A stretch of DNA of 64,000 nt from Hoylesella loescheii (GCA_021531755.1 JADYUK010000006.1:1-64000), one strand, 5' to 3'. Shown: positions 35,026 through 44,251, numbered from the stretch's first letter. Translations and numbers: made by a program. The notes: generated by a model not told the origin, from the sequence alone.

Positions 35026-35091
35026 CATATGTTTTGAACACCCCTCCACACAAGGCAAAGAAGAATTATCATTCACACACCAAAAAGACAG

Positions 35092-35877
35092 ATGGAGAAA
35101 TTACTATATGCTTTCATCGCATTGCTTGCCTGCACGTCATGCACCAAGTCATTCAACATAACGGGATCGTCAAATATATCAACCCTTGACGGACGTATGC
35201 TTTACCTGAAGGCTTTGCGTGACGGAGAATTAAGGAACATAGACTCTTGTGAAGTTGTCCACGGTCAGTTCAAATTCTCAGGCTCTACCGATTCGACAAG
35301 TATGGCGACGCTCTTCATGGACGATGAGAGCGTGATGCCTCTCGTCATAGAGGAGGGCGATATAAGCATACAGCTGAACAACACGAAGCAGGTATGCTCA
35401 GGTACAGAGTTGAATGAGAAGCTATTTGACTTCATCGAGAAATATAATACACTGCAGAGTCAGTACAGCGATTTGTCTCACCGTGAGAATCAGGCTATCA
35501 TGAACGGTGAGGATATGAATGATGTCTACCGTAAGCTGACAGCTGATGCTGAGCGTATAGCCGCTGAGGAGGACAAGCTGATAACCGGATTCATCTGTGA
35601 CAATTTTGACAATGTCCTCGGTCCCGGAGTCTTCATGATGGTTACCTCCGGCTATCAGTATCCAGAGTTGACACCATGGATAGAGGACATCATGAGCAAA
35701 GCGACTGACACGTTCAAGAACAATAAGTATGTTAAGGAGTATATGACAGCTGCAGAGCGCAACCAGAATATCGGGAACGGAATGGAAACGCCTCCTGTCA
35801 CACCACAACAGCCCTTACAGACAACAACAAACGTAGCACCGCCAACACCTGCTGAGATGGCAAAGCCTGCCCAGTAA
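35092..35877 (+). CDS. DUF4369 domain lipoprotein
   Basis: 261 aa. N-terminal lipoprotein signal MEKLLYAFIALLACTSC, with Cys14 (LLAC) or Cys17 as the lipidated residue. The DUF4369 domain covers roughly 20-115 (FNITGSSN, GRMLYLKALRDGELRNIDSC, VVHGQFKFSG). In Bacteroidota it usually precedes a thioredoxin/AhpC-TSA domain, but here that domain is absent: the protein continues as a helical region and ends in a Pro/Thr-rich tail (about 230-261). Function unknown; probably periplasmic. Confidence 0.85.
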   Translation: MEKLLYAFIALLACTSCTKSFNITGSSNISTLDGRMLYLKALRDGELRNIDSCEVVHGQFKFSGSTDSTSMATLFMDDESVMPLVIEEGDISIQLNNTKQVCSGTELNEKLFDFIEKYNTLQSQYSDLSHRENQAIMNGEDMNDVYRKLTADAERIAAEEDKLITGFICDNFDNVLGPGVFMMVTSGYQYPELTPWIEDIMSKATDTFKNNKYVKEYMTAAERNQNIGNGMETPPVTPQQPLQTTTNVAPPTPAEMAKPAQ

Positions 35878-36047
35878 GACATGGAAAGATGGAAGCGGCC
35901 GGTTCATCAAATTTTCGCACTACTTTCAGTGCAGAGAAGTAGAGTCGTTTCATATTATTGGATATCCAATTACATACAGCCGACAAGAAAAGACATTACA
36001 TATATATAGGATTAAAGTATGTACTGAAAATAAAGACTTTTTTATCT

Positions 36048-37379
36048 ATGAAAACCATAATATGTAACGGAACAATCGTCAATGATGGCAAGTCTGTCAC
36101 TGCCGATTTGGTAATAGAGAATGGAATCATAGCAGAAATAATCCCTTGTGGTACAAAGCCCCGTGGCACACACGATAAAGTCGTGGATGCCACGGGGTGT
36201 CTTGTATTACCAGGAGTGATAGACACACATGTCCATTTCCGAGAGCCAGGCATGACCCACAAGGCTGATATGGAAAGCGAGAGTAGGGCAGCTGCCTATG
36301 GAGGAGTGACAACATACTTCGACATGCCTAACACTAACCCACCAACAACAACGGCAGTCAGACTTGAGGAAAAGCGAGATTTGGCAAGAAAGAAGTCACA
36401 TGTGAATTATAGCTTCTTCCTCGGAGCGACAAATACAAACTCAAATGAGCTTGAAAACATAGACAAGAAGCGCATACCGGGAATAAAGCTTTTCATGGGC
36501 TCATCAACAGGCAACCTCCTCGTAGAAGGGGAGAAAGGACTGAAGGATACATTTATTACGGCTGCTGAATATGGATTACCGATTATGGCACATTGTGAGG
36601 ACAATGGCATAATAAAGGAAAATATGGAAGCAGCAATGAAAAAGTATGGCCAAGACCCACCCGTCTGCTGCCATCCTGATATACGCTCAGCTGAAGCATG
36701 CTGGAAATCAGCGTCACATGCTGCAAGGCTTGCAACAGAGAATGGCGTCAGGCTTCATATCGCTCACGTCTCAACAGAGAAGGAGCTCGAGCTTTCAGAT
36801 CTTCCAGGCATAACCCTCGAAGCCACTGTAGCCCATATCCTCTTCTCGCAGGATGATTATCCATCCCTCGGAACAAAAATCAAGTGCAATCCTGCGATAA
36901 AGTCTGTGGCAGATCGTGATTCTCTGCGGAAAGCTCTTCTTGATGGAAGAATCACAACCATCGGAACAGACCATGCACCACACACAATAGAGGAGAAAAA
37001 TGGAGGCGCGAGGACAGCCGTCTCTGGAATGCCTATGGTCCAGTTCTCACTTCCTGTCATGCTCTCTCTCGCTGACGAAGGAATCCTGACCGTAGAGCGC
37101 ATAGTAGAGCTTATGTCCCATAATCCCGCACGTCTCTTCTCCATAAAAGACAGAGGTTTCATACGCGTGGGATATAAGGCTGATATTGCTATCGTGAGTA
37201 ATAATAGAATGTGGACTGTTACCCCTTCTGTCATACAAAGCAAGTGCGGATGGAGCCCCTTGGAGGGAATGACAATGGGATGGTCTGTAATCCACACATT
37301 CTGTAACGGTCATCATATACTCAACGACGGAGTCTTCGATATGAATTCCATAGGAGAGGAAATCCTCTTTGATAGATGA
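36048..37379 (+). CDS. pyrC: Dihydroorotase
   Basis: Cyclises carbamoyl aspartate in UMP synthesis. The frame is open from 35958, but the family start MKTIICNGTIVNDGK is at 36048, giving 443 aa. Class I amidohydrolase metal ligands are H61 and H63 in VIDTHVHFREPG; the substrate-binding NTNPPTT follows. Further ligands lie in HCEDNG and HIAHVSTEKEL, and the catalytic Asp is in IGTDHAPHTIEEK. The C-terminal composite domain is complete. It is the first of a rightward run with plsC and coaW. Confidence 0.94.
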   Translation: MKTIICNGTIVNDGKSVTADLVIENGIIAEIIPCGTKPRGTHDKVVDATGCLVLPGVIDTHVHFREPGMTHKADMESESRAAAYGGVTTYFDMPNTNPPTTTAVRLEEKRDLARKKSHVNYSFFLGATNTNSNELENIDKKRIPGIKLFMGSSTGNLLVEGEKGLKDTFITAAEYGLPIMAHCEDNGIIKENMEAAMKKYGQDPPVCCHPDIRSAEACWKSASHAARLATENGVRLHIAHVSTEKELELSDLPGITLEATVAHILFSQDDYPSLGTKIKCNPAIKSVADRDSLRKALLDGRITTIGTDHAPHTIEEKNGGARTAVSGMPMVQFSLPVMLSLADEGILTVERIVELMSHNPARLFSIKDRGFIRVGYKADIAIVSNNRMWTVTPSVIQSKCGWSPLEGMTMGWSVIHTFCNGHHILNDGVFDMNSIGEEILFDR

Positions 37380-37485
37380 TAGTGTCGGATTTCTATTCGA
37401 ATACAATCACTATGATAACGAATGAATATCCACACCTATCATTATAAACCCAATATGAACATCTACATATCGAATAATATTTTTT

Positions 37486-38220
37486 ATGATAAGATTCATA
37501 TATAGATTATACCAAGTATTGGTCCTGCTCCCAGTCCTTATCTTGTCCACAGCTATTATCTGTAGTTCTATCACTATCATCTGCACCATAGGACCACGCA
37601 GATGGCGCATACCCTTTGTCAACGTGATGTCGCATGTCTGGGGAAGGATAATTATCTGCTGGTCACTACTGCCCGTCACTATCAAGGGGAAGGAGAATCT
37701 GATTAAGGGAGAGAGTTGCATTATTGTAGCCAACCACGAGAGCTGCTATGATATCTTTCTCCTAATAGGATATCTTGATATGACCATGAGATGGATGATG
37801 AAGGCATCGCTTATGAGAATTCCATTCCTCGGAAGGGCATGCCATGCCGCAGGATTCATACCCGTAGATACATCTACCCCACATAAAGTGCAGGAGACAT
37901 ACGAGCACGCATTGGCGACCATAACAGATGGCGTATCGCTGATGGTATTCCCTGAGGGACGACGGTCATGGGACGGCAAACTTGGGAAATTCAGACGAGG
38001 AGCATTTATGATAGCCGATAAGCTACAGCTGCCTATAATACCTGTCACTATTGACGGAACATACGAGGTAATGTCCCGCAAGCGTGATTTCCACTTCGCT
38101 AATTGGCACAGGCTCTCTATTACTATACACAAACCAATATACCATTGTGGCGAAGGACATGAGAATATAGAATATTTAATGACCGAAAGCCGCAAGGCTA
38201 TCCAATCAGCAGCAGAATAA
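37486..38220 (+). CDS. plsC: 1-acyl-sn-glycerol-3-phosphate acyltransferase
   Basis: Makes phosphatidic acid from lysophosphatidic acid at the inner membrane. 244 aa. An N-terminal membrane helix (about 8-32) precedes the catalytic HX4D box N-H84-ESCY-D89. The acceptor-binding motif FPEGRRSWDGKLGKFRRGAF is at about 164-183, and the later block LPIIPVTIDGTYEV is present. The stop codon shares one base with the coaW start (TAATG), so the two are translationally coupled. Confidence 0.93.
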   Translation: MIRFIYRLYQVLVLLPVLILSTAIICSSITIICTIGPRRWRIPFVNVMSHVWGRIIICWSLLPVTIKGKENLIKGESCIIVANHESCYDIFLLIGYLDMTMRWMMKASLMRIPFLGRACHAAGFIPVDTSTPHKVQETYEHALATITDGVSLMVFPEGRRSWDGKLGKFRRGAFMIADKLQLPIIPVTIDGTYEVMSRKRDFHFANWHRLSITIHKPIYHCGEGHENIEYLMTESRKAIQSAAE

Positions 38221-39041
38221 TGGTTATAGGAATTGATGTCGGTATAAGCACGACAAAGATTGTCGGAATAAAAGACGGGAAGATCGTGTCTCCAATAAGA
38301 ATAAAGGCCACGGACCCAGTCACCTCATTGTATGGAGCATTTGGTAAATATCTGAATGACAACGGCCTGAATCTCTCCGATGTGAGACATGTCATGCTCA
38401 CAGGAGTAGGCTCTGCCTATATCAAAGGAGATGTTTATAATCTGCATACATCCCGATGCGATGAGTTTGTCGCAGATGCTTTAGGAGCCAGCTATGAGAG
38501 CAATATCGGACAGATGATTGTCGTCTCGATGGGAACAGGTACAACACTTGTCGAATACAACCATGGGAATGTCACACATCTCGGCGGACTGGGTATAGGG
38601 GGCGGAACACTTGCTGGTCTCTCACGCCTTTTGTTATCCACTGACGATATATGTCATATATCACAACTGGCAGAGCGTGGAGATATCTCCAAGATTGACT
38701 TGCAGATAGGTGATATATGCTCTGAAGCGATACCCGGACTGCCAGCCTACGCCACAGCATCATTGTTCGGCAATGCCAAACAGACAGCTTCACATGAGGA
38801 TATAGCTCTCGGACTGATATATACAGTCATACAGACTATCGGCTCGGCTGCCATACTTGCGGCAAAGGGAACAGGAATACGGGATTTCGTAATGATAGGG
38901 AATCTGACATTGTTGCCCCAATCCACAAAGATATTCAGACTTATGGAACAGATATACGATGTCAGCTTCCATATACCCCCGCATTCCGAGTTCGCTACCG
39001 CTATTGGTGCAGCACTGAGCTATGGTGGCGCTAAGACATAG
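38220..39041 (+). CDS. coaW: Type II pantothenate kinase
   Basis: First step of coenzyme A synthesis. 273 aa, of the ASKHA-fold type II class related to staphylococcal CoaW and not type III CoaX. The phosphate-1 motif IGIDVGISTTKIVGI is at 3-17, the catalytic Glu region is SRCDEFVADALGASYES, and the glycine-rich VSMGTGTTLVEY and LGGLGIGGGTLAGLSRLLL follow. Start overlaps the plsC stop by one base. The coupling with a phospholipid acyltransferase fits the shared acyl-CoA economy. Confidence 0.9.
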   Translation: MVIGIDVGISTTKIVGIKDGKIVSPIRIKATDPVTSLYGAFGKYLNDNGLNLSDVRHVMLTGVGSAYIKGDVYNLHTSRCDEFVADALGASYESNIGQMIVVSMGTGTTLVEYNHGNVTHLGGLGIGGGTLAGLSRLLLSTDDICHISQLAERGDISKIDLQIGDICSEAIPGLPAYATASLFGNAKQTASHEDIALGLIYTVIQTIGSAAILAAKGTGIRDFVMIGNLTLLPQSTKIFRLMEQIYDVSFHIPPHSEFATAIGAALSYGGAKT

Positions 39042-39237
39042 GCTTACATTTTAATCACCTCGCTCCCCCGCATCATTGTGGCCTACCGGAAGGCTCTAAC
39101 GCTGAACGATAGTCTGCAAGTGAGAAATTGCATTGTGGGGTAGATATTATTATTGTGGAAATTTTAAAGAAATAAAGTGAATCCCACAAAAACAAAATAC
39201 TAAATATTTACTGAATATCAGAACTGATAATAGAGAC

Positions 39238-39828
39238 ATGATAGATATTGTACGTTCATCCTTTCTCTCAGGAGTTTGTATAGGGATAGCTGGTTTCGGC
39301 TATCTTGCAGAGAAAAGCATCATTGGTGCAGTCCTTTTCTCTTTCGGTCTTCTAACCGTTGTCCATTATGGCCTGAAGTTATTCACTGGTACAGCTGGTT
39401 TCATACGTCGCAATGAGACATTACATCTCCTTCTTATACTGTTTTTCAATATCATAGGATGTTTAGCGGTCTCATTAATTGCCCGTTTCAGTCCGATGCC
39501 ACTCCAGGAGACTGCCACAGAAATACTCAGGTCACGTCTGTCATGTGGTCCGATTAGTGGATTCTTTCTTGCCATTGGCTGTGGCTTTATCATGACTACT
39601 GCTGTTACATTCGCCCGCCAAGGACGAAATCTGCCATTACTCTTCGGTGTGCCATTGTTCATCATGTGTGGTTTCCCACATTGTGTTGCTGATGCCTTCT
39701 ATTATCTTACAGTCCCCCTCTCATTTCTCTCAGAGAATGCATGTGACATCCTTATGTTCTATGTCTCCATAGTGTTCGGGAATTTTGTCGGCTGTAACCT
39801 TTACCGACTTGTTATGAGGAGCGAATAG
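39238..39828 (+). CDS. Compact formate/nitrite transporter (FNT)-like membrane protein
   Basis: 196 aa with six hydrophobic segments, shorter than the 250-280 aa of classical FNT channels. FNT-like hallmarks are visible: the SGVCIGIAGFGYL segment after the first helix, LFTGTAGF (family LFTG), CGFPHCVADAFYY (family GFEHxxANM, the pore His being the PHC His) and FGNFVGCNLYRL (family GNxxGG). The match suggests a small-anion channel. Substrate unknown. Confidence 0.65.
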   Translation: MIDIVRSSFLSGVCIGIAGFGYLAEKSIIGAVLFSFGLLTVVHYGLKLFTGTAGFIRRNETLHLLLILFFNIIGCLAVSLIARFSPMPLQETATEILRSRLSCGPISGFFLAIGCGFIMTTAVTFARQGRNLPLLFGVPLFIMCGFPHCVADAFYYLTVPLSFLSENACDILMFYVSIVFGNFVGCNLYRLVMRSE

Positions 39829-39950
39829 ACCAGTCAGTCTTATATGATATACCTTCTGTTATCGTGACCAATGTCCATCAATAACACATTAAACCCAATA
39901 TAAAGTATCTATTAGACACATAAGTATAAAAACATAAATATCAACGGATT

Positions 39951-40673
39951 ATGGATAATTATTCAAGGAATTACAGATACGATATTGAGCAAACCAATTC
40001 ATTCAATATTGTATTCGCCAGCCTAATGCGAAAGGTTTATCTGTGGATGTTCGCCGGACTCCTTATGACAGCCCTGACGGCCATGACAGCTGCCAAAAAC
40101 AGTGAATTCATGAGTGCGCTACTCAGCAACAACTTATATTTCTATGGCATTATTATAGGTGAGTTTGCCCTTGTCATCTATCTCTCACGGAGCATCATGA
40201 ATATGTCATTCCTGACAGCGGGATTATGTTTCGCCCTTTATGCCATCCTCAATGGTCTTGTCATGTCTGTGCTTTTCGCTATTTATACCCAAGAAAGCAT
40301 AGCTACAACATTCTTCGCCACCTCAGCCACCTTTGGTGTTATGTCTATCATAGGGTTCGTCATTAAGAAAGACCTCTCTGCTGTAGGCCGTTTCCTTACT
40401 ATGCTTCTTATAGGAGCCATCGTAGCCACTCTTGTTAACATTTTTATAGCGAGCAGCGGTCTATCAATAATTCTGAACTATGTCATTATCATTATCTTTG
40501 TCGGCCTGACAGCCTACCATACCCAGAAGATAAAGGAGACTCTCATCGCTGTCTCCCAGTATGGAGATAGTGATAGCACACAGAAGATTGCGCTTCAAGG
40601 CAGCCTCGCACTGTATCTTGACTTCATCAACCTCTTCTTGCATCTTCTTCGTATTCTGGGAGATAGAAAGTAA
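39951..40673 (+). CDS. Bax inhibitor-1/YccA family membrane protein
   Basis: 240 aa with seven membrane segments, beginning after a short polar N-terminus (about 1-25). The BI-1 signature regions are visible: KVYLWMFAGLLMTALTAM, YSLTAGLCFALYAILNGL-like second block, and the C-terminal FINLFLHLLRILG motif shared by all BI-1 proteins. Role in bacteria is ion leak or membrane quality control by family analogy. The stop codon is the first base triplet of the MITE-like left terminal repeat. Confidence 0.92.
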   Translation: MDNYSRNYRYDIEQTNSFNIVFASLMRKVYLWMFAGLLMTALTAMTAAKNSEFMSALLSNNLYFYGIIIGEFALVIYLSRSIMNMSFLTAGLCFALYAILNGLVMSVLFAIYTQESIATTFFATSATFGVMSIIGFVIKKDLSAVGRFLTMLLIGAIVATLVNIFIASSGLSIILNYVIIIIFVGLTAYHTQKIKETLIAVSQYGDSDSTQKIALQGSLALYLDFINLFLHLLRILGDRK

Positions 40674-40882
40674 TTATTACTGTCCGGTAAACGGTCACAA
40701 GACCATGACATAGTGGTCCTTAGCATTTATTCAGCACCCTTATGGCAAATGAAACCTGTAAGGCTGTACCAAGCGAAGCGGTCGTACATCCCCTCCAGGC
40801 TACAGCTGTACCATCTATTGCCACATTGGCTGTCCAATAAATCTGCCGTTACTCATCCTAAGTTTTACCGGACAGTAATAAT
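40673..40882. mobile_element. 210-bp MITE-like element with 19-bp terminal inverted repeats
   Basis: The left end ATTATTACTGTCCGGTAAA (40673-40691) and right end TTTACCGGACAGTAATAAT (40864-40882) are perfect reverse complements. The interior has no transposase. If the true ends are CTGTCCGG/CCGGACAG, the flanking TA on both sides would be the target duplication, as for IS630/mariner-type elements. It abuts the stop codon of the BI-1 gene. Confidence 0.7.
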
Positions 40883-40947
40883 CAACAATACAGGTTCAAC
40901 AGCTTCCATTCCATCATTCGTTTGCAGAATTCAGTAACAGAGAGCGT

Positions 40948-41253
40948 CTAAACCTCAAAATCGAGGCATACTCTTTGGACGGTGAAGGGGCGTACTCGTG
41001 TATTGGCTACATGAACATGATCAGGGTGCACGGCATAGCCCTTTAATGCCTCCTCACTCTCCAATGTGCTGTCGAGCATGACGTCACAGTTTGAGCTTGA
41101 GAGCCTTCCGTTTATGTTGACTTTGATATCTATCAGTCCGGGCACTTTCCCGAGAAGGCCTTCAAGACCATCCTTAATGCCTTGCTTTACACTCTCTTTC
41201 TCAACGTCTGCGAGTTCAGGGTTGAGAGTCCATAATATTATGTGCTTTACCAT
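40948..41253 (-). CDS. Dabb (dimeric alpha/beta barrel) family protein
   Basis: 101 aa, full length. The stress-responsive A/B barrel signature is seen: MVKHIILWTLNP at the start, VPGLIDIKVNINGR, and YAVHPDHVHVANTRVRPF. Small dimeric ferredoxin-like fold; role in bacteria not established. It reads leftward, 45 bp past the stop of nothing but its own leader from the nucleotidyltransferase gene upstream. Confidence 0.9.
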   Translation of the reverse strand: MVKHIILWTLNPELADVEKESVKQGIKDGLEGLLGKVPGLIDIKVNINGRLSSSNCDVMLDSTLESEEALKGYAVHPDHVHVANTRVRPFTVQRVCLDFEV

Positions 41254-41298
41254 AATAGAAATAAATATGTGTTGTTATTGAAGTTATTTATTATCTCC

Positions 41299-42387
41299 TT
41301 ATTTTATCCCCTTTGCTGCGCGTCCAAATTTTGATATGAGGTTTGCCCATGCCTCATTGGGCAGCAATTCTCTATAGCGCAGATATTGTCTACAATGTAC
41401 GGGGAGCATCGTCAGCTTACGGTGGATGAAGTTATAGTTGCTGACATGACCATATCTCTTTTTCCCGAAGTTTCCTCCAGCCCATATGTCCTCACGTATA
41501 ATCTCTGCCCCCTTGCTTGATATCCTGAAGGGTATGAGATTCTTGTCCAGTCCCAGGTCTTTATGGAGTATATGGCCTATAGCGGCAGATATCTGTGATA
41601 TGCCACATCTGTCAAGTTTATCCTGGATGCTGTCTTCGGCTGTGAAGTGCTTCATTATGAAGATGGCGATATCACATAACTGCCTCAGTCCGAGACCTTC
41701 GTTAAGAATATGATACTCAGCATGTACAAGAAGGTAAACAAGCATGATTTCATCTGGAAGAGTCTGTATGTCCATTCCGTACAGACTAACAATTCTTGGA
41801 TTTGATGCCCCATGGGATAGAATATCTTGTAGCATTTTCTGGTATGGCCTGTATTGCATGTCCGCCATGCGCCTGTGCAGTTCTATGAGCGCTCCATTCC
41901 ATGTGAAAGAAGTCTCTTTCTCTCCCGGCATCCATCTGCATCTGAAATTGTTCCCTGCCCATCTGAATGCTTTCTCCGCCTCTTCTGCATCGGGAATCCA
42001 AATATCTATATCTCCAGGCTCCCTGTGGAGCGGGTTTGCATACTCAGCAGCGATGACCTGTCCTTTAACAATAAAGTGCCTGAAGCCCTCACTATTGAGC
42101 AACTTTGAGAAAGCGCACAGTGTCTTGGTCGTATTCCTGTTAGCCTTCTCAATCATCAGTACAGAGCTTACGAGCTGTTGCCTGATTGTCTTCTCTGGCA
42201 GCATTCCCTCCGGCAGAGTCTCCATGCCATCAACCAATAATCCTGTAACGGCCTGTTCTCTGGCGGTTTTGATTATCTCTTGCCAGTCACAATCTGCCAA
42301 CAAGTTCTTATCAGCCGGGACTCCATACATCCCGCTGACTATCAAGGACAAGAACTGTTCCCTGATTTTTCCTGAATCATATACCAT
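41299..42387 (-). CDS. Nucleotidyltransferase family protein (NTP_transf_5 type)
   Basis: 362 aa from MVYDSGKIREQF at 42387 (an ATG at 42423 would add 12 residues). The nucleotidyltransferase core with metal-binding pair is in REPGDIDIWIP (D-I-D), preceded by FIVKGQVIAAEYANP. The helical C-terminal half is common to the family found in polysaccharide and natural-product loci. The start overlaps the WecG/TagA gene by 46 bp, suggesting coupled expression and a glycan role. Confidence 0.8.
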   Translation of the reverse strand: MVYDSGKIREQFLSLIVSGMYGVPADKNLLADCDWQEIIKTAREQAVTGLLVDGMETLPEGMLPEKTIRQQLVSSVLMIEKANRNTTKTLCAFSKLLNSEGFRHFIVKGQVIAAEYANPLHREPGDIDIWIPDAEEAEKAFRWAGNNFRCRWMPGEKETSFTWNGALIELHRRMADMQYRPYQKMLQDILSHGASNPRIVSLYGMDIQTLPDEIMLVYLLVHAEYHILNEGLGLRQLCDIAIFIMKHFTAEDSIQDKLDRCGISQISAAIGHILHKDLGLDKNLIPFRISSKGAEIIREDIWAGGNFGKKRYGHVSNYNFIHRKLTMLPVHCRQYLRYRELLPNEAWANLISKFGRAAKGIK

Positions 42388-43094
42388 AAGAATTTTGTGT
42401 TGCCAATGATATACCTTCTCCACATTCTCCTCGGCTCAGATATAAGTCTGTATAACCACTCTATCGAGTGTTCCTGCCACCACAAGGGAGCTCTTCGCGC
42501 TGTGCCAGCATAGAAATCGAAGACGGCTCCAATAGTACCCACATGACAAGATATGTCGAGCCTCTGCCAATTTGCATAAGCCCATTTCTCTTGTTTCGGA
42601 GCTGTCATGCCAATCCAGAGCAGGTCTGGCTTAGCATCATTTATCGCCTCTATAATAGCATCGTTTTCCTCCGTTGAGAATACGGCCTTGAAAGGAGGAG
42701 AATAGGTGATAATGTCAAGATGAGGATATTCGTCAGCTGCCTTCGCCCTTATCAGCTCCAGGACACGTTCTGAGCTGCCCATGAACATGACCTTCTTGTG
42801 GCAATCAGGTGTCGACATCTTATTGACTCTCCTCATCTCATGCATGAAGAGATCCCATCCCGCCACTCTCTCAAGTGGTCTCGATTTGGCGTTAATATAT
42901 CTGCAAGCCTTTACTATGCTTGAGCCGTCGGGGATGAGATAATCACCTTCAGTCAGAGCCTCTGCGAATATTCTGTCTTTTCTCGTTACAGTATAGCTGT
43001 AGGCGTTTATGGTGTTTATCAGAGTTTTCCCCTCAGGAATATTGTCAAGTGAGGAAATGCTCTCTACCAGTTTGATATCTCTTAATCGCAGCAT
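42342..43094 (-). CDS. WecG/TagA/CpsF family glycosyltransferase
   Basis: 250 aa from MLRLRDIKLVESISSLDNIP at 43094 (43124 possible). GT26 membrane-associated enzyme; family members add ManNAc-type sugars to lipid-linked intermediates. The diagnostic blocks are LIPDGSSIVKACRYI, VMFMGSSERVLEL, WIGMTAPKQEKWAY and GAVFDFYAGTARRAPLWWQ. The pair with the nucleotidyltransferase is a minimal glycan-synthesis unit without other glycosyltransferases nearby. Confidence 0.9.
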   Translation of the reverse strand: MLRLRDIKLVESISSLDNIPEGKTLINTINAYSYTVTRKDRIFAEALTEGDYLIPDGSSIVKACRYINAKSRPLERVAGWDLFMHEMRRVNKMSTPDCHKKVMFMGSSERVLELIRAKAADEYPHLDIITYSPPFKAVFSTEENDAIIEAINDAKPDLLWIGMTAPKQEKWAYANWQRLDISCHVGTIGAVFDFYAGTARRAPLWWQEHSIEWLYRLISEPRRMWRRYIIGNTKFLWYMIQEKSGNSSCP

Positions 43095-43300
43095 ATTATA
43101 ATCGAGTTTAGTAAACCCATACACGGGTAGCGTACTGCCTTTCCGTCATCAGCCATCAATATCCAGCCCTCAGATTATGCTTACACGCAAATACGTGAAT
43201 GAATAAACGCAGTAATGGGGTGGGGTGGGACTCCCATGTCATAATCTAGCGTATATTGTAGCTGTTAATATTGGAGTTGTTATTCCGGGTGAGACGATTG

Positions 43301-43346
43301 AAAAAAAAGAGTGGTTCAAGATAATACTTTGTATGACCTGAACCAC
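43301..43346 (-). terminator. Intrinsic terminator of the carboxyltransferase cluster
   Basis: GTGGTTCA (43311-43318) pairs with TGAACCAC (43339-43346). On the leftward strand the stem is followed by eight T (A run 43301-43308). It also has a T-run on the other side (43352-43357) and may act in both directions. Confidence 0.85.
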
Positions 43347-43387
43347 TTCCCTTTTTTATGATTTCTCGAATTATTTGTCAGTATTGA

Positions 43388-43813
43388 TTATCCTATAGTG
43401 ACAAGTGGAGTATTCTCCATGACATTCTGTCCAACCTCAACATGAATAGCTGTTACTGTGCCGGCTTTCTCAGCGTCGAGGTTATTCTCCATCTTCATGG
43501 CCTCTAACACAACGAGAGTCTGGCCTTCTGAAACTGTGTCGCCAACAGCCACACAGATATTCTTGATAACGCCTGGCAGAGGTGCTTTGAGAGCATCGCC
43601 GCTTGCAGCAGGTGCTCCCTGTTGTGGAGCTGAGACTGGTTTAGCTGCTGGTTTAGGAGCAGAGACTTTCACACGTTCTTTCTTTACCTCGTTTGGCTCC
43701 ATCTGGACAGTGTAGGGCTCTCCATTGACTGTCAGCTCGACGTTTCTGCCTTCAATATTCCCTATAGTAACCTCGTATTTGTTACCGTTGATTGTGTATT
43801 TGAATTCTTTCAT
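43388..43813 (-). CDS. mmdC: Biotin carrier subunit of methylmalonyl-CoA decarboxylase / acyl-CoA carboxylase
   Basis: 141 aa from MKEFKYTINGNKYEVTIG; the frame is open to 43858, but the family N-terminus starts at 43813, 8 nt after the preceding small gene stops. An Ala/Pro-rich linker (about 50-75) joins a C-terminal biotinyl domain with EAMKMENNL, the biotin Lys at about 107. It carries the CO2 unit between carboxyltransferase MmdA and a partner. Last gene before the terminator at 43301-43346. Confidence 0.9.
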   Translation of the reverse strand: MKEFKYTINGNKYEVTIGNIEGRNVELTVNGEPYTVQMEPNEVKKERVKVSAPKPAAKPVSAPQQGAPAASGDALKAPLPGVIKNICVAVGDTVSEGQTLVVLEAMKMENNLDAEKAGTVTAIHVEVGQNVMENTPLVTIG

Positions 43814-43821
43814 ATTTCTTT

Positions 43822-43977
43822 TTACCTTGACAGGATTATTTGCTGTGGTGTCTTCCACGCTGTCTGGCGTGGCTTGATTGTTATGATGCCCGGTTCATCA
43901 TCGTGCATCATAGCACCTTGAAGCTCGTAGAGCGCCATGGATATGGCAGCGTATATTTCGTTATTTACCTGTGACAT
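43822..43977 (-). CDS. Small conserved protein of the carboxyltransferase cluster
   Basis: 51 aa from MSQVNNEIYAAISMALYELQ. Upstream codons to 44046 derive from the dispersed repeat and are excluded. It resembles the short proteins between mmdA and the biotin carrier in Bacteroidales, with an acidic middle HDDEPG followed by ITIKPRQTAW. Function unknown; possibly a small structural subunit. It has no membrane helix, so it is not OadG. Confidence 0.65.
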   Translation of the reverse strand: MSQVNNEIYAAISMALYELQGAMMHDDEPGIITIKPRQTAWKTPQQIILSR

Positions 43978-44010
43978 TATCTTTCCTTTCTTAGCATGCG
44001 TATTGACTTC

Positions 44011-44079
44011 GTCTTCTTCCTCCGCGCCTCGGCAATATTCAAGCAAGCTTGACTGTCGTCTTCTTCCTCCGCGCCTCGG
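44011..44079 (+). repeat. Dispersed 22-bp repeat, copies 2 and 3
   Basis: GTCTTCTTCC ... GCGCCTCGG at 44011-44032 and again, identical, at 44058-44079, 47 bp apart. The third copy is at 2857-2878. Confidence 0.75.
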
Positions 44080-44121
44080 TTGATATTGCTATCGGCTTGG
44101 TGTCGGATTATTACAAATAAT

Positions 44122-44251
44122 GAATAGCAGCTGAGTATATCGACGATGAGAAATCAGCGTCATTGCTCTATAATGGCGGTCTCTCCCTCAGATGTATATG
44201 TTCATGATAATATCATGCTTCATCCTTCTTCTCTGTACTCAGTCGCTATTC
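44122..44251. repeat. Imperfect 16-bp inverted repeats bounding 130 bp
   Basis: GAATAGCAGCTGAGTA (44122-44137) against TACTCAGTCGCTATTC (44236-44251): 14 of 16 pairs. It could be a second small MITE-like unit. No target duplication identified. Confidence 0.4.
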
